This document shows, in pieces, positions 35,060 to 44,579 of a stretch of DNA of 64,000 nt. The stretch is from positions 620,001-684,000 of the forward strand of contig NZ_SPQQ01000001.1 in NCBI RefSeq assembly GCF_004766045.1. The letters run 5' to 3'. Under the pieces are notes generated by a model. It saw nothing but the letters and a program-made list of their open reading frames with translations. It had not been told where the DNA came from and searched no databases. Numbering within the stretch: the first letter of the stretch is position 1; every line of letters starts with the position of its first letter. Source of the stretch: Desulfosporosinus fructosivorans (GTDB taxonomy: Bacteria > Bacillota > Desulfitobacteriia > Desulfitobacteriales > Desulfitobacteriaceae). Position numbers and translations under genes: made by a program.

Positions 35060-35826
35060 TATCTTCTTCAAGTAGGTTAAGGAGATTTTTAAAAGGTTGT
35101 GTGCCTTTTGGTATCGCGCTGGGATTAGGGATGTTGGCAAATCCCAGAATGGCCTTTGCAGCTGAGATAAGTTTGGATTTAGGAACTACGGCAGCTCAAC
35201 AAACGGGAACGTCTTTACAAATCTTGATGATGTTAACGGTCTTATCCTTGGCTCCAGCTATTCTCATGATGATGACATCCTTTACTCGTATTATTATCGT
35301 CTTGTCCTTTGTGCGAAATGCACTGGGAACTCAACAACTTCCCCCAAACCAGGTTATGGTGGGATTGGCCTTATTTCTTTCTTTCTTTGTGATGATGCCG
35401 ACTTGGACCCAGATTAATACGAATGCACTTCAGCCCTTTCTGAAGAATGAAATCACTCAGACAGAGGCCTTAGCCAAAGCGGAGGAGCCATTAAGAAATT
35501 TTATGTTTAGGCAAACCCGAGAGAAAGATTTGGAGCTTTTTGTAGGGTTATCTAAAATGGAGCGGCCCAAAACCTATCGGGATGTTCCCACGCATGTTCT
35601 TATTCCGGCCTTTGTTATCAGTGAGTTAAAAACGGCTTTTCAAATGGGATTTGCGATATTTATTCCCTTTATTGTTATTGATATGATTGTCGCGAGCACC
35701 CTGATGTCGATCGGAATGATGATGCTGCCCCCCATGATGGTTTCACTACCGTTTAAATTGCTTTTGTTTGTCCTTGTCGACGGATGGCATCTAGTGGTTG
35801 AATCGCTGGTGACAAGTTTTAAGTAA
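35056..35826 (+). CDS. fliP: Export gate protein FliP
   Basis: A 256-residue export-gate protein with a cleavable N-terminal signal (residues 1-35, ending PRMAFAA) and four later membrane helices. Family motifs: MMTSFTRIIIVLSFVRNALGTQQLPPNQV, PAFVISELKTAFQMGF and LLFVLVDGWHLVVESLV. Part of the fliO-P-Q-R gate. The 141 bases to fliQ hold no gene. Confidence 0.96.
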   Translation: MISSSSRLRRFLKGCVPFGIALGLGMLANPRMAFAAEISLDLGTTAAQQTGTSLQILMMLTVLSLAPAILMMMTSFTRIIIVLSFVRNALGTQQLPPNQVMVGLALFLSFFVMMPTWTQINTNALQPFLKNEITQTEALAKAEEPLRNFMFRQTREKDLELFVGLSKMERPKTYRDVPTHVLIPAFVISELKTAFQMGFAIFIPFIVIDMIVASTLMSIGMMMLPPMMVSLPFKLLLFVLVDGWHLVVESLVTSFK

Positions 35827-35967
35827 TTGAAAGTTGAACGTTTGGAGTGGATTAGTTACGCACTCGAGGCTTGGCTACGACGCTCTTAGGTTGGGAAACG
35901 ATAAATGGTGTTTTGGCGTGACCTGTTGCATAACTTTACTGGAATTAGAGAGAGAGGGGGAGGCGAC

Positions 35968-36240
35968 TTGGATCAGAGCATGGTGCTTTATATGGCAAAA
36001 GAAGCTGTTGGTGCTGTGCTTCTTGTGGGAGGACCGATTCTCGGGGTGGCTTTGTTGGTTGGACTTATGGTCAGCATCTTTCAGGCAATGACGCAAATCC
36101 AAGAGCAGACGCTTACCTTTATTCCTAAAGTTATCGCTGTGATTACTGTCCTTCTGGTACTAGGTCCGTGGATGCTGTCGGTTCTAACCGCATACACTTC
36201 GAATTTGTTGAAACAATTGGCGACGTTTGGAGGACTGTAG
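35968..36240 (+). CDS. fliQ: Export gate protein FliQ
   Basis: A 90-residue two-helix gate protein (MVLYMAKEAVGAVLLVGGPILGVALLVGLMVSIFQAMTQIQEQTLTFIPK). TTG 35968 is chosen for the GAGAGGGGGAGG site; a longer in-frame start would add non-family residues. Confidence 0.94.
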   Translation: MDQSMVLYMAKEAVGAVLLVGGPILGVALLVGLMVSIFQAMTQIQEQTLTFIPKVIAVITVLLVLGPWMLSVLTAYTSNLLKQLATFGGL

Positions 36241-36328
36241 TCGTGGTTTGATATTCTAAGTTCGATATTTCGAATCACGAAATTTGGACCTTGGTCTTCG
36301 GACCACAATCAGGAACTACGAACCACGA
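36241..36328 (+). repeat. CGAACCACGAA repeat, copy 3
   Basis: TCGTGGTT (36241-36248) follows the fliQ stop and its complement AACCACGA (36321-36328) ends just before the fliR ribosome-binding site. In between lie TTCGATATTTCGAATCACGA and a GGACCTTGGTCTTCGGACC hairpin-like segment. Confidence 0.65.
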
Positions 36329-36343
36329 CCGGGGGAGAGAAAT

Positions 36344-37123
36344 ATGGGCCTGTCAGACCTGCTCCAGTGGAACATTTCTTTATTTATACTAATCCTATCC
36401 CGTTGGGCGGGCATGATTATGTTAGCCCCGGTATTTGGTGCTAGGGGAGTCCCAGCGTTAGTAAGGCTTGGATTGGCGGCAAGTATTACTGTGATTGTCT
36501 ACCCATTGATATCTGCAGCTAAGCCATCGATTCCTATTGAATTATTGCCTTACATCGCGGTGGTGATTAAGGAGGTTTTGGTGGGGCTGGTCATTGGATT
36601 TTTGATTTATACGTTGACGGCCATTTTACAAGGGGCAGGGCAACTGATTGATTTTCAAATGGGTTTTACAATGGGCGCTGCAATTGACCCTGTTTACGGA
36701 GTTCAAAGCCCTATGATGGGTAATTTCCAGGTGATTTTGGCTACGATGCTTTTATTGGCAACTAATTCTCATCACTTTCTTATAGCCGCCATGCTCAAGA
36801 GTTATGCATATATTCCCATTAACCCATCTAACCTGCCCAGCAACTATCTGTATTACGCCCAGCTAGTCTCGAATGTATTTACTTTATCGATTCAATTGGC
36901 AATGCCTATTTTTGGAGCGCTTTTAGTTTCGGATATCGGTGTGGGACTTTTGGCTAGGACGGTGCCCCAACTTAATATTTTCTCAATCGTTTTCCCAGTT
37001 AAAATTATTTTTGGATTTATCATTTTGTTCCTGGCGATTCCCTTTTTTGGAGAATCTGTAACTCATCTCTTTAATACGAACATGTCTTGGATTTTAAAAC
37101 TGTATCAGGGGTGGAAGCAGTGA
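36344..37123 (+). CDS. fliR: Export gate protein FliR
   Basis: A 259-residue six-helix membrane protein (LILSRWAGMIMLAPVFGARGVPALVRLGLAASI; QLIDFQMGFTMGAAIDPVYG). ATG 36344 sits behind GGGGGAGAG; the sequence before it is repeat copy 3. Overlaps flhB, whose GTG shares its last bases. Confidence 0.95.
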   Translation: MGLSDLLQWNISLFILILSRWAGMIMLAPVFGARGVPALVRLGLAASITVIVYPLISAAKPSIPIELLPYIAVVIKEVLVGLVIGFLIYTLTAILQGAGQLIDFQMGFTMGAAIDPVYGVQSPMMGNFQVILATMLLLATNSHHFLIAAMLKSYAYIPINPSNLPSNYLYYAQLVSNVFTLSIQLAMPIFGALLVSDIGVGLLARTVPQLNIFSIVFPVKIIFGFIILFLAIPFFGESVTHLFNTNMSWILKLYQGWKQ

Positions 37124-38175
37124 GTGGCGAGAAAAAACACCCAGCCACGCCCAAGCGCAAGGCAGACGCGCGCAAAAAGGGCCAGGTCTTTAAAAGTCAG
37201 GAAGCAATATCGGCGTTAATGCTCATGGGTCTTGTTAGCGTTCTCAAATACTGGATCCCGAGTATGTTACTGCGCATGGAAAAGCTTTTCCTATATATCT
37301 TTGGAATTTCCTCAGACTGGACCGAACGTTCAGTGGCCAGCTTAATGGTGAACATACTTTGGCTAGGAATTCAGATCATGGCACCCATTTTTGCCACAGG
37401 CCTAATGGTTGCTTTAATTGCAAATTACATGCAAGTGGGGGTCCTTTTTACGGGGGAGTCTATGAAACCCCAACTTTCCCGAGTTAGTCTAATCAGTGGT
37501 GCGAAACGGATGTTTGGAGTTAAGGCCTGGGTCGAAATGACGAAATCCTTGGCCAAAGTGATTTTAATCGGATATTTCTTGTATGCGAGTTTCCGAGACC
37601 GTATTGATCTCTATCCCGCTTTGCAGCAACTCGATGTCAGGCAAGGAGCTGTCTTTCTAGGTCAAGCATTGATGGAACTTGCCTGGAAGATCTCGCTTTC
37701 TTTTCTAGGTTTAGCTGCTTTGGATTATCTCTATCAGAGGTGGGAATATGAAAAAAACTTACGAATGTCCCATGAAGAATTAAAACAAGAATACAAGCAA
37801 TCAGAAGGAAGTCCAGAACTTAAAAGTGAGATTAAGAAACGCCAAAGGGCCATGGCCATGAGTCGGATGATGCAGGACATGAAACAGGCGGATGTGGTCG
37901 TCACTAACCCAACCCACTACGCAGTAGCCCTTCGTTATGACTTGAAAGTTCAGAAAGCGCCCTACGTCGTTGCCAAGGGACAAGATCAAATCGCCCTGCG
38001 CATGCGTGAATTGGCCAAAGAATATGACCTCGTGATTATGGAAAATAAGCCGCTGGCACGAGCCCTATATGCTCAGGTGGAAATCGGGCAAGGAATTCCA
38101 GCGGATCTTTATAAAGCGGTTGCCGAGGTTTTGGCATTTGTATATAGGCTAAAGAAAAAGAAGTCTGCGGGTTAG
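37120..38175 (+). CDS. flhB: Export switch protein FlhB
   Basis: A 351-residue export protein that switches from hook to filament substrates. It opens GEKKHPATPKRKADARKKGQVFKSQE, has four membrane helices and a cytoplasmic tail with the self-cleaving Asn-Pro-Thr-His (263-266) in VVTNPTHYAVALRYD. GTG overlaps the fliR stop; an in-frame GTG at 37111 is an alternative. Confidence 0.96.
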   Translation: MSGEKKHPATPKRKADARKKGQVFKSQEAISALMLMGLVSVLKYWIPSMLLRMEKLFLYIFGISSDWTERSVASLMVNILWLGIQIMAPIFATGLMVALIANYMQVGVLFTGESMKPQLSRVSLISGAKRMFGVKAWVEMTKSLAKVILIGYFLYASFRDRIDLYPALQQLDVRQGAVFLGQALMELAWKISLSFLGLAALDYLYQRWEYEKNLRMSHEELKQEYKQSEGSPELKSEIKKRQRAMAMSRMMQDMKQADVVVTNPTHYAVALRYDLKVQKAPYVVAKGQDQIALRMRELAKEYDLVIMENKPLARALYAQVEIGQGIPADLYKAVAEVLAFVYRLKKKKSAG

Positions 38176-38204
38176 ATGAATGCTAAAAGAAAGGAGGAAC
38201 ACTC

Positions 38205-40274
38205 ATGGCCACTTCAATTAAACGGAGATTAATGGATAATACAGATGTTTTAGCAGCCATAGGAATGGTGGGCATCGTGGTCATGATGGTTGTTCCGTTG
38301 CCTGCGGGACTGTTAGATATACTCATTACCATTAATATCACGGCCTCGGTTCTAACTATGATGCTGGCGGTTTTTGCCAAAGACCCGTTGGAGTTTTCTG
38401 CCCTACCTTCACTCTTGCTAACGTTGACATTGTTTCGTCTGTCCTTGAACATTTCGGCTACTCGTCTTATTCTCCTCGACGGCCAAGCTGGAGATGTCAT
38501 TCAGCAGTTTGGAGAATTTGTCATTCGTGGAAATCCGGTCGTAGGTTTTATTATCTTTATTATCTTAGTACTTGTTCAATTTATCGTGATCACCAAAGGT
38601 GCAGAGCGTGTTTCCGAAGTGGCTGCGCGGTTTACCTTGGATGCTATGCCAGGAAAACAAATGTCTATCGATGCGGATCTTAATGCGGGAATGATTAGCG
38701 ATACTCAGGCTCGTGATCGTCGTAAAGCAATTCAGCAAGAAGCTGATTTCTACGGCGCAATGGATGGTTCTACCAAGTTTGTCAAGGGAGATGCCATTGC
38801 TGCTATTATCATTTTATTCATAAATATTATTGGCGGATTTATTATGGGGGTCGCCATGCAGGGGATGCCTTTACTTGAGGCACTCCACAAATATACTTTG
38901 CTAACTATCGGGGAGGGGCTCGTTTCCCAGATCCCTGCGCTTTTAATCTCAACAGCAACAGGTCTCGTTGTCACCAGGGCAGCTTCAGAATCTAATTTAG
39001 GTAATGATTTAGCCAAACAACTCTTTCGAAATCCGAAGGCATTGTTCATCACCGCTGGTGTGTTGATCATGTTGGCCATTCTTGGGTTGCCTCCATTCCC
39101 GATGATAATCGTGGCTATCGCTTTAATCGGAGCAGGCGTGATGCTTCGGAAGAACTCTAAGGTGTTGGTCGTTGAGGAAACAGCCGCGGCTAGGGAGTCG
39201 GAGATTGAAGAGAGCAAAAAATCGGAAAATGTCCTAAACCTTTTAAACATTGACCACATGGAACTTGAACTAGGTTATGCTCTGATCGCTTTAGTCGATG
39301 TTCAGCAAGGAGGAGATTTGCTTGACCGAATTGTCCTGATTCGGCGCCAAATCGCCAGCGAACTGGGATTTATTGTTCCGGTGATACGGGTTCGAGACAA
39401 TATGAATTTGCAACCTAATCAATATGTCATCAAAATCCGAGGAGCAGAAATTGCCACGGGTGATATTTTGGCAGACCATTATATGGCTATGAGTAGTGGG
39501 TTTGATGACGATGCCATCCCAGGTACTCCAACTAAAGAACCGGCTTTCGGACTTGATGCCAAGTGGATAAATGCCATGTACCGGGAAGAAGCGGAACTTA
39601 GCGGTTGGATGGTAGTAGATGCTCCGACCGTACTGGCGACTCATATTACAGAAGTGATTAAGACACAAGCGTGGGAAATCCTCAATCGTCAAGATGTAAA
39701 AACTCTCGTAGATCATGCCAAGGAGCAAGCTCCTACTGTTGTGGATGAGTTAATTCCAGATATACTTAGCCTAGGGCAAGTGCAGAAGGTTTTGGCGAAC
39801 TTGCTGCGCGAAAGGGTCTCGATTCGGGATATGGTATCTATTCTTGAAACTCTTGCAGACCAGGCACAGGTCACAAAAGATCTGGACCGCTTGACTGAAC
39901 ATGTTCGGCAGGCTCTGGCTCGACAGATATTACAGCCCCTCGTCGGTAAAGATAAAACTCTTCAAGTGATCACGCTAGATCCGAAGATTGAACAGAGTAT
40001 TCTCGACAGTATTCAACCTTCCGATTATGGTACGTATTTGGCACTTGATCCGAAAATCTTACAAGTGCTCATCATAAACCTTTCGAAAGAGGTAGAGAAG
40101 GTCATGCTTAAAGGGTTAACGCCAGTGGTTATTTGCGCTCCACTGGTGAGAATCAATTTGAAACGTGTGACGGAGCGCCAAATGCCACAACTAATGGTGC
40201 TTTCATATAATGAATTAGTTCAAGGTGTACAAGTACAAGCTGTAGGAATGGTGGGGATGGATCGTGCGAGTTAG
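38205..40274 (+). CDS. flhA: Export platform protein FlhA
   Basis: A 689-residue export-gate protein with eight membrane helices in the first 330 residues. Conserved motifs are LLTLTLFRLSLNISATRLIL, FVVI-like helices, RFTLDAMPGKQMSIDADLNAGMI and the FHIPEP-type GLVVTRA region. The large cytoplasmic C-terminal half docks substrates and chaperones. Confidence 0.97.
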   Translation: MATSIKRRLMDNTDVLAAIGMVGIVVMMVVPLPAGLLDILITINITASVLTMMLAVFAKDPLEFSALPSLLLTLTLFRLSLNISATRLILLDGQAGDVIQQFGEFVIRGNPVVGFIIFIILVLVQFIVITKGAERVSEVAARFTLDAMPGKQMSIDADLNAGMISDTQARDRRKAIQQEADFYGAMDGSTKFVKGDAIAAIIILFINIIGGFIMGVAMQGMPLLEALHKYTLLTIGEGLVSQIPALLISTATGLVVTRAASESNLGNDLAKQLFRNPKALFITAGVLIMLAILGLPPFPMIIVAIALIGAGVMLRKNSKVLVVEETAAARESEIEESKKSENVLNLLNIDHMELELGYALIALVDVQQGGDLLDRIVLIRRQIASELGFIVPVIRVRDNMNLQPNQYVIKIRGAEIATGDILADHYMAMSSGFDDDAIPGTPTKEPAFGLDAKWINAMYREEAELSGWMVVDAPTVLATHITEVIKTQAWEILNRQDVKTLVDHAKEQAPTVVDELIPDILSLGQVQKVLANLLRERVSIRDMVSILETLADQAQVTKDLDRLTEHVRQALARQILQPLVGKDKTLQVITLDPKIEQSILDSIQPSDYGTYLALDPKILQVLIINLSKEVEKVMLKGLTPVVICAPLVRINLKRVTERQMPQLMVLSYNELVQGVQVQAVGMVGMDRAS

Positions 40275-41421
40275 GCGTTTTGTTGGAGATAATGTGTCAG
40301 AAACCATGGGAAAAGTAAAACGAGAACTTGGGTATGAAGCCGTCATTCTTCAGACACGTGAATTTCGTGAGGGTGGTTTCCTAGGCTTATTTGGCACGTT
40401 GAAGGTAGAAATCACGGCTGCCATTGAAGAAAAACCGGTCAATGAGCAGATAAAGCCTACTTCGAATTATGTGTATGATACCCCGGAAGTAATACAGCCT
40501 GCTAGACCAGTGTCTGATTCTAAGGATCAACCCGGAGCCCTCCAGATGGAGATGAAGTCTATGCACCTAATGCTTGAGAAAATGAATAAGCAAATGGAGG
40601 GGCTTGGTGAAATAAAAAGTGTTTGGCCTCCGTTGCTCCAAAGATGGGCGGATCATTTACAGAACAGGGGAATAAGCGGAACCCTAGTTAAGCGCTTAAT
40701 AACTGACGTACAACATACTTTGTTGGAAGATGAATGGGGTAATGATTCGCAGGTATGCTCCCGAATTGAAGCTAATATTATAGAAATTTGCGGACTGACA
40801 GGCCCTATACAATCTAAGCAGGACAAACCTATAATTATCGCCCTAATTGGGCCGACCGGCGTGGGTAAAACAACAACTATCGGTAAACTTGCGGCAAGTT
40901 TTAGTGTGGTAGATAAGCGGAAAATTGCATTGATCACGGCAGACACCTATCGTGTAGCGGCTGTGGAGCAAATCAAGACGTTTGGTGAAATTATCGGCGT
41001 TCCCGTTGAAGTAGTCATGACTCCGAGTGAACTTCATAAGGCCTTAAGTCTTCATATGGATAAAGAACTGATTTTTATAGATACGGCAGGACGAAGTCCG
41101 CACCATGACTTACATATGTCTGAACTCCGAGCATTTTTAAATAAAGCGAAACCGGATTTCTCAATGCTAGTCATGAGTGCGACTACGCAACCGGCGGATC
41201 AGCTTCGGATCTATCAACGATTTGAAGCTCTGTCGACACATTTGATCTTTACAAAGTTAGATGAGACAGAGAGTGCAGGGGCTATTCTAAATCTTTTGGG
41301 TCAGACTACGCTCCCCACAGCCTATCTGACGAACGGTCAAAATGTCCCGAATGACATTGTGGCGGCTACGCCGAACCGTTTAGCAAGATATGTACTAGGG
41401 GAGGAGATGCCCAGTGCATGA
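40264..41421 (+). CDS. flhF: SRP-type GTPase FlhF
   Basis: A 385-residue GTPase that sets where, and in number with FlhG how many, flagella form. The N-domain starts RVRRFVGDNVSETMGKVKRELGYEAVILQTREFREGG; the G domain has GPTGVGKTTT (from G196), DTYRVAAVEQIKTFG and IFIDTAGRSP. GTG start overlaps flhA by 11 nt. Confidence 0.95.
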   Translation: MRVRRFVGDNVSETMGKVKRELGYEAVILQTREFREGGFLGLFGTLKVEITAAIEEKPVNEQIKPTSNYVYDTPEVIQPARPVSDSKDQPGALQMEMKSMHLMLEKMNKQMEGLGEIKSVWPPLLQRWADHLQNRGISGTLVKRLITDVQHTLLEDEWGNDSQVCSRIEANIIEICGLTGPIQSKQDKPIIIALIGPTGVGKTTTIGKLAASFSVVDKRKIALITADTYRVAAVEQIKTFGEIIGVPVEVVMTPSELHKALSLHMDKELIFIDTAGRSPHHDLHMSELRAFLNKAKPDFSMLVMSATTQPADQLRIYQRFEALSTHLIFTKLDETESAGAILNLLGQTTLPTAYLTNGQNVPNDIVAATPNRLARYVLGEEMPSA

Positions 41422-42277
41422 TCAGGCGAGCGTCTTACGCGAGTTGGTCTCCAGTAAAAATCGCAAGCAAAATAAGATGAGAGTAATTGCAGTGACCAGC
41501 GGCAAAGGGGGGGTGGGTAAAACTAATTTTACGGTTAATTTAGCCTTAGCCCTTGCTGAAACTGGAAAACGCATCATTATTCTCGATGGAGATCTAGGTC
41601 TAGCAAATGTGGATATTGCCTTCGGTCTTACCGCTAGGTATACGATTGAGCATATAATATCTGGAGAAAAAACGATCGAACAGATTCTCTTAACAGGTCC
41701 TCGGGGGATAGGGATCATACCGGGGGGGTCCGGAGTCCAAGCCCTTGCCAATGTAGATCGGGATAAATTAACCAATGTTTTAACTAATCTCGGTCGGTTG
41801 GAAGATATGACCGACATACTGATAATTGATACAGGAGCGGGGCTCGGGCATACAGTAACGAATTTTTTGCGGGCAGCTGACGATATTATTCTCGTGACAA
41901 CGCCGGAGCCTACAGCGTTAATTGATGCGTATGGTTTGCTCAAAGCGTTGAAGAGTGAAGCTATCGAAGTACCGATCCATGTGGTTACTAATCGGGTGCG
42001 GACAGAAGCAGACGCTCTAGCGACGTTTAAAAGGTTGGAGACGGCTGTCCACAAATTTCTGGATGGCTCGCTTGATTTTATGGGATGGATCTATGATGAT
42101 CCGAATGTTGGACGATCTGTCATGCAGCAAGAGCCTTTAGGTATTAGCTTTCCCACAAGTCCAGCCTATAAATGTATTCAGTGGATTGCCGGTACGGTAG
42201 CTGGGATTTATCAACGGCCGCCACGTCAGGCTGGCGGTGTGAGGAATTTTCTGAGCAAGTTGCTACGCTCGTTGTAG
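41414..42277 (+). CDS. flhG: MinD-like ATPase FlhG (YlxH)
   Basis: A 287-residue ATPase that sets flagellar number and turns on FlhF. The opening HDQASVLRELV holds the conserved DQA motif that activates FlhF; SGKGGVGKTN is the deviant Walker A (K36); LDGDLGLANVDIA follows. The tail ends in a basic amphipathic helix (FLSKLLRSL), likely the membrane-targeting sequence. GTG start overlaps flhF by 8 nt. Confidence 0.95.
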   Translation: MHDQASVLRELVSSKNRKQNKMRVIAVTSGKGGVGKTNFTVNLALALAETGKRIIILDGDLGLANVDIAFGLTARYTIEHIISGEKTIEQILLTGPRGIGIIPGGSGVQALANVDRDKLTNVLTNLGRLEDMTDILIIDTGAGLGHTVTNFLRAADDIILVTTPEPTALIDAYGLLKALKSEAIEVPIHVVTNRVRTEADALATFKRLETAVHKFLDGSLDFMGWIYDDPNVGRSVMQQEPLGISFPTSPAYKCIQWIAGTVAGIYQRPPRQAGGVRNFLSKLLRSL

Positions 42278-42333
42278 TGTGGAATTATTGGCCTATAGGT
42301 ACTTATTTCGGTCCAGTTGAGGGGTAATTAATA

Positions 42334-42353
42334 GTCGAACCACGAACTACGGG
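42334..42353 (+). repeat. CGAACCACGAA repeat, copy 4
   Basis: TCGAACCACGAACTACGGGA lies between flhG and the PilZ gene and runs straight into its ribosome-binding site GGGAGGGGGGG. Only the right-arm form is present. Confidence 0.65.
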
Positions 42354-42368
42354 AGGGGGGGTGAGAAT

Positions 42369-43013
42369 TTGTTGCACAAGAAGAAACTTATTCTTGGGCA
42401 GGTAGTGGAACTTGTCGTATCTGAAGGGAATTATGAGGGAAGATATCGAACGCGTATTGAAGATGTGGGAGAAAAGATCCTCGCGGTTGGGGCACCAATT
42501 GATCATGGCGAAGTGGTGCCTTTGCGCGAAGGAACAAAGGTGAAATTGATATTTTGGGACGAAGCGGCAGTCTACTCGTTTCAGGGTAAAATAATGCAAA
42601 GAATCGCGGTCCCGATTCCAATGCTTATTTTAGAGCTGCCAGAGTCTATAGATAAAGTCCAACGTCGCAACTATGTTCGAGTTACTGCCCTATACCCGAT
42701 ATCGTTTCTATCAGTGACTAGGCAAGGTCTGAGCGAGATTCAGCACGGAACGATGCTTGACCTGAGTGGTGGTGGGATGCGTTTTTTGACGAAGGAGCGG
42801 GTAGAAAACGATTCGTTACTTTATGTCTTCTTATCTTTGCCGAGTGGAGAGATGAAGACGCCGGTCCGTGTTTGTCGTGTGGAAGCTATCGATGATAGGA
42901 AACACTATAGGGTTTCAGTAGAATTCCATGACATCTCTGAACGAGACCGAGATCGAATTATCTCTTGCGTCTTTGAGATACAGAGGGCTATGCGTAAGAA
43001 AGGACTGGAATAA
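42369..43013 (+). CDS. PilZ-domain c-di-GMP receptor, YcgR/MotI-like
   Basis: A 214-residue protein of the YcgR/YpfB (MotI) type: an N-terminal YcgR-like barrel (residues 1-95) followed by a PilZ domain with the c-di-GMP motifs R100-NYV-R104 and D131-LSGGG-M. When loaded with c-di-GMP, such proteins act as a brake by binding the stator. The TTG start has a GGGAGGGGGG site. It lies between flhG and cheC, as its relatives often do in Clostridia. Confidence 0.88.
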   Translation: MLHKKKLILGQVVELVVSEGNYEGRYRTRIEDVGEKILAVGAPIDHGEVVPLREGTKVKLIFWDEAAVYSFQGKIMQRIAVPIPMLILELPESIDKVQRRNYVRVTALYPISFLSVTRQGLSEIQHGTMLDLSGGGMRFLTKERVENDSLLYVFLSLPSGEMKTPVRVCRVEAIDDRKHYRVSVEFHDISERDRDRIISCVFEIQRAMRKKGLE

Positions 43014-43016
43014 GAA

Positions 43017-43613
43017 ATGAAGATTACGCAGTTCCAACTTGATGCTTTGCGAGAAATAGGAAACATTGGGTCGGGACATGCCGCAACAGCATTGTCTGTC
43101 CTTTTACAACGGCGGATTGATATGTCTGTTCCGAAGGTTTGGGCAATTCCGTTCGAACAGGTTTCTGAGATTATTGGTCAACTTGACACGCCTCAGGCTG
43201 TCATCTATGTGAAAGTTGAGGGGGAGGCCTCAGGGAAAGCAGTTTTTTTCTTTCCTGTAGAAAGTGCCGAAATCGTGGTTCAAGCTCTGTTTGGGACGAG
43301 TGAACAGATGGACCTTTACACAAGTGAGATGGCCCAATCGGCCTTGAAAGAAGTAGGAAATATCTTGGTGAGTTCATTCATTATGGCCTTGACACAGTTT
43401 TCGGGGATTCCCCTTCAACCTTCTGTGCCTGCTTTAGCAGTGGATATGATTGGAGCTATTTTAGATGCTATTTTCCTGGAAGAGGGTGTACTGGATGAAA
43501 CTGTATTGTTTATTGATACACAACTTTCCGGAACACCTAAAATTGAAGGGCAATTTATCTTTCTGCCGGATGCGGGTTCACTTAAAAAATTGTTGGGGGC
43601 CATGGGATTATGA
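43017..43613 (+). CDS. cheC: CheY-P phosphatase CheC
   Basis: A 198-residue phosphatase of the CheC family with both catalytic Glu/Asn pairs (LREIGNIGSGHAATAL and ALKEVGNILVSSFI). It removes phosphate from CheY-P and forms a complex with CheD. The last bases overlap the cheD ATG by 4 nt. Confidence 0.93.
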   Translation: MKITQFQLDALREIGNIGSGHAATALSVLLQRRIDMSVPKVWAIPFEQVSEIIGQLDTPQAVIYVKVEGEASGKAVFFFPVESAEIVVQALFGTSEQMDLYTSEMAQSALKEVGNILVSSFIMALTQFSGIPLQPSVPALAVDMIGAILDAIFLEEGVLDETVLFIDTQLSGTPKIEGQFIFLPDAGSLKKLLGAMGL

Positions 43614-44092
43614 GTGTCGTTATTAGTGTGGGAATGGCAGATTATAAGATTGCGAGAGCGCCCGATCTTTTGCTAACCGCTGGACTAGGATCCTGTATCG
43701 GAATTTGCATCCATGATCCGTTTCTGAAGGTGGGCGGGATGGCTCATATAATGCTACCAACGGCTAATGGAAGCCTTGGGGGAAATCTAGCGAAATACGC
43801 GGATACAGCAATGGAATTACTGCTACGGGATATTGCGGGTATGGGTGCTAATAAATCTCGCCTCAGGGCTAAGATGGCAGGTGGTGCTCAGATGTTTTCA
43901 TTTCCTGGAAAACCTCCCGTTCTCAAAATTGGGGACCGTAATGCCGAAGCAGTAGAGAAGGAACTGAAAAAATATGGAATTCCTCTCCTGGTAGCTGATG
44001 TCGGCGGAAGTTTTGGACGCACAATTCATTTTGATGTTGGAACGGGAGCATTGCGCATCCGGACGATTAATCAAGGGGAAAAGGTGGTTTGA
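43610..44092 (+). CDS. cheD: Receptor glutamine deamidase CheD
   Basis: A 160-residue deamidase with catalytic Cys29 (AGLGSCIGICIHD) and His46 (VGGMAHIMLP). It amidates/deamidates receptors and is recruited by CheC. Coupled to cheC by an ATGA overlap and to the next gene by TGATG. Confidence 0.93.
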   Translation: MSVVISVGMADYKIARAPDLLLTAGLGSCIGICIHDPFLKVGGMAHIMLPTANGSLGGNLAKYADTAMELLLRDIAGMGANKSRLRAKMAGGAQMFSFPGKPPVLKIGDRNAEAVEKELKKYGIPLLVADVGGSFGRTIHFDVGTGALRIRTINQGEKVV

Positions 44093-44508
44093 TGACTTTT
44101 AAAAAAGAAGTGTATCAGAAATGGGTTTTAATCCTGTCACTAGTTACTGCGATTATTGTCGTGTTTCTTAGTTGGATCAATGCGGTGAAAACATTCGAAT
44201 TAATAGTTCGGGCCGGGGTTTCTTTTGGGGTTATGTATATCTTGATGGCGGGAAGTTTAAGCCTGTTTGAAAGGACTGCGCTCCAAGAACCGCAGGATAG
44301 CCCGCTCGACTCGGCTGCTGTCTATGGTGGTAATATTGACTTCTCAGTTGGAGACGATCAGCCTCTTGCCTCAGAGGTACAAGAAGAGAGAATTGCCGGA
44401 CAGGTCGATCGTGATTTAAGTTCAGGGCTACCCAGTAGTGAGCGACAAGCAGATATTGTCCGCAGTATGGGTTGGGATAAAGAAACGTTTAAAAAATTAG
44501 ATAAATAA
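44092..44508 (+). CDS. Unknown two-helix membrane protein between cheD and sigma-28
   Basis: A 138-residue protein: two membrane helices (about residues 12-28 and 37-54) then an acidic, Asp/Ser-rich cytoplasmic tail ending MGWDKETFKKLDK. The family was not recognised. Its place between cheD and fliA (sigma-28), coupled to cheD, suggests a flagellar role; by topology it resembles YlxL/SwrB-like regulators but the homology is unproven. ATG 44092 overlaps the cheD stop. Confidence 0.6.
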   Translation: MTFKKEVYQKWVLILSLVTAIIVVFLSWINAVKTFELIVRAGVSFGVMYILMAGSLSLFERTALQEPQDSPLDSAAVYGGNIDFSVGDDQPLASEVQEERIAGQVDRDLSSGLPSSERQADIVRSMGWDKETFKKLDK

Positions 44509-44579
44509 ATGATGATAGATAATTAAGAGAATCAGTATAGAGGTATTGTCACGAAAATTGAATTCGGAGGTGAGTAAAC

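Noticed and set aside
41422..42054. Long open frame on the minus strand opposite flhG
   Set aside because: It lacks a ribosome-binding site and family motifs, and flhG on the plus strand is fully supported; shadow of codon bias.
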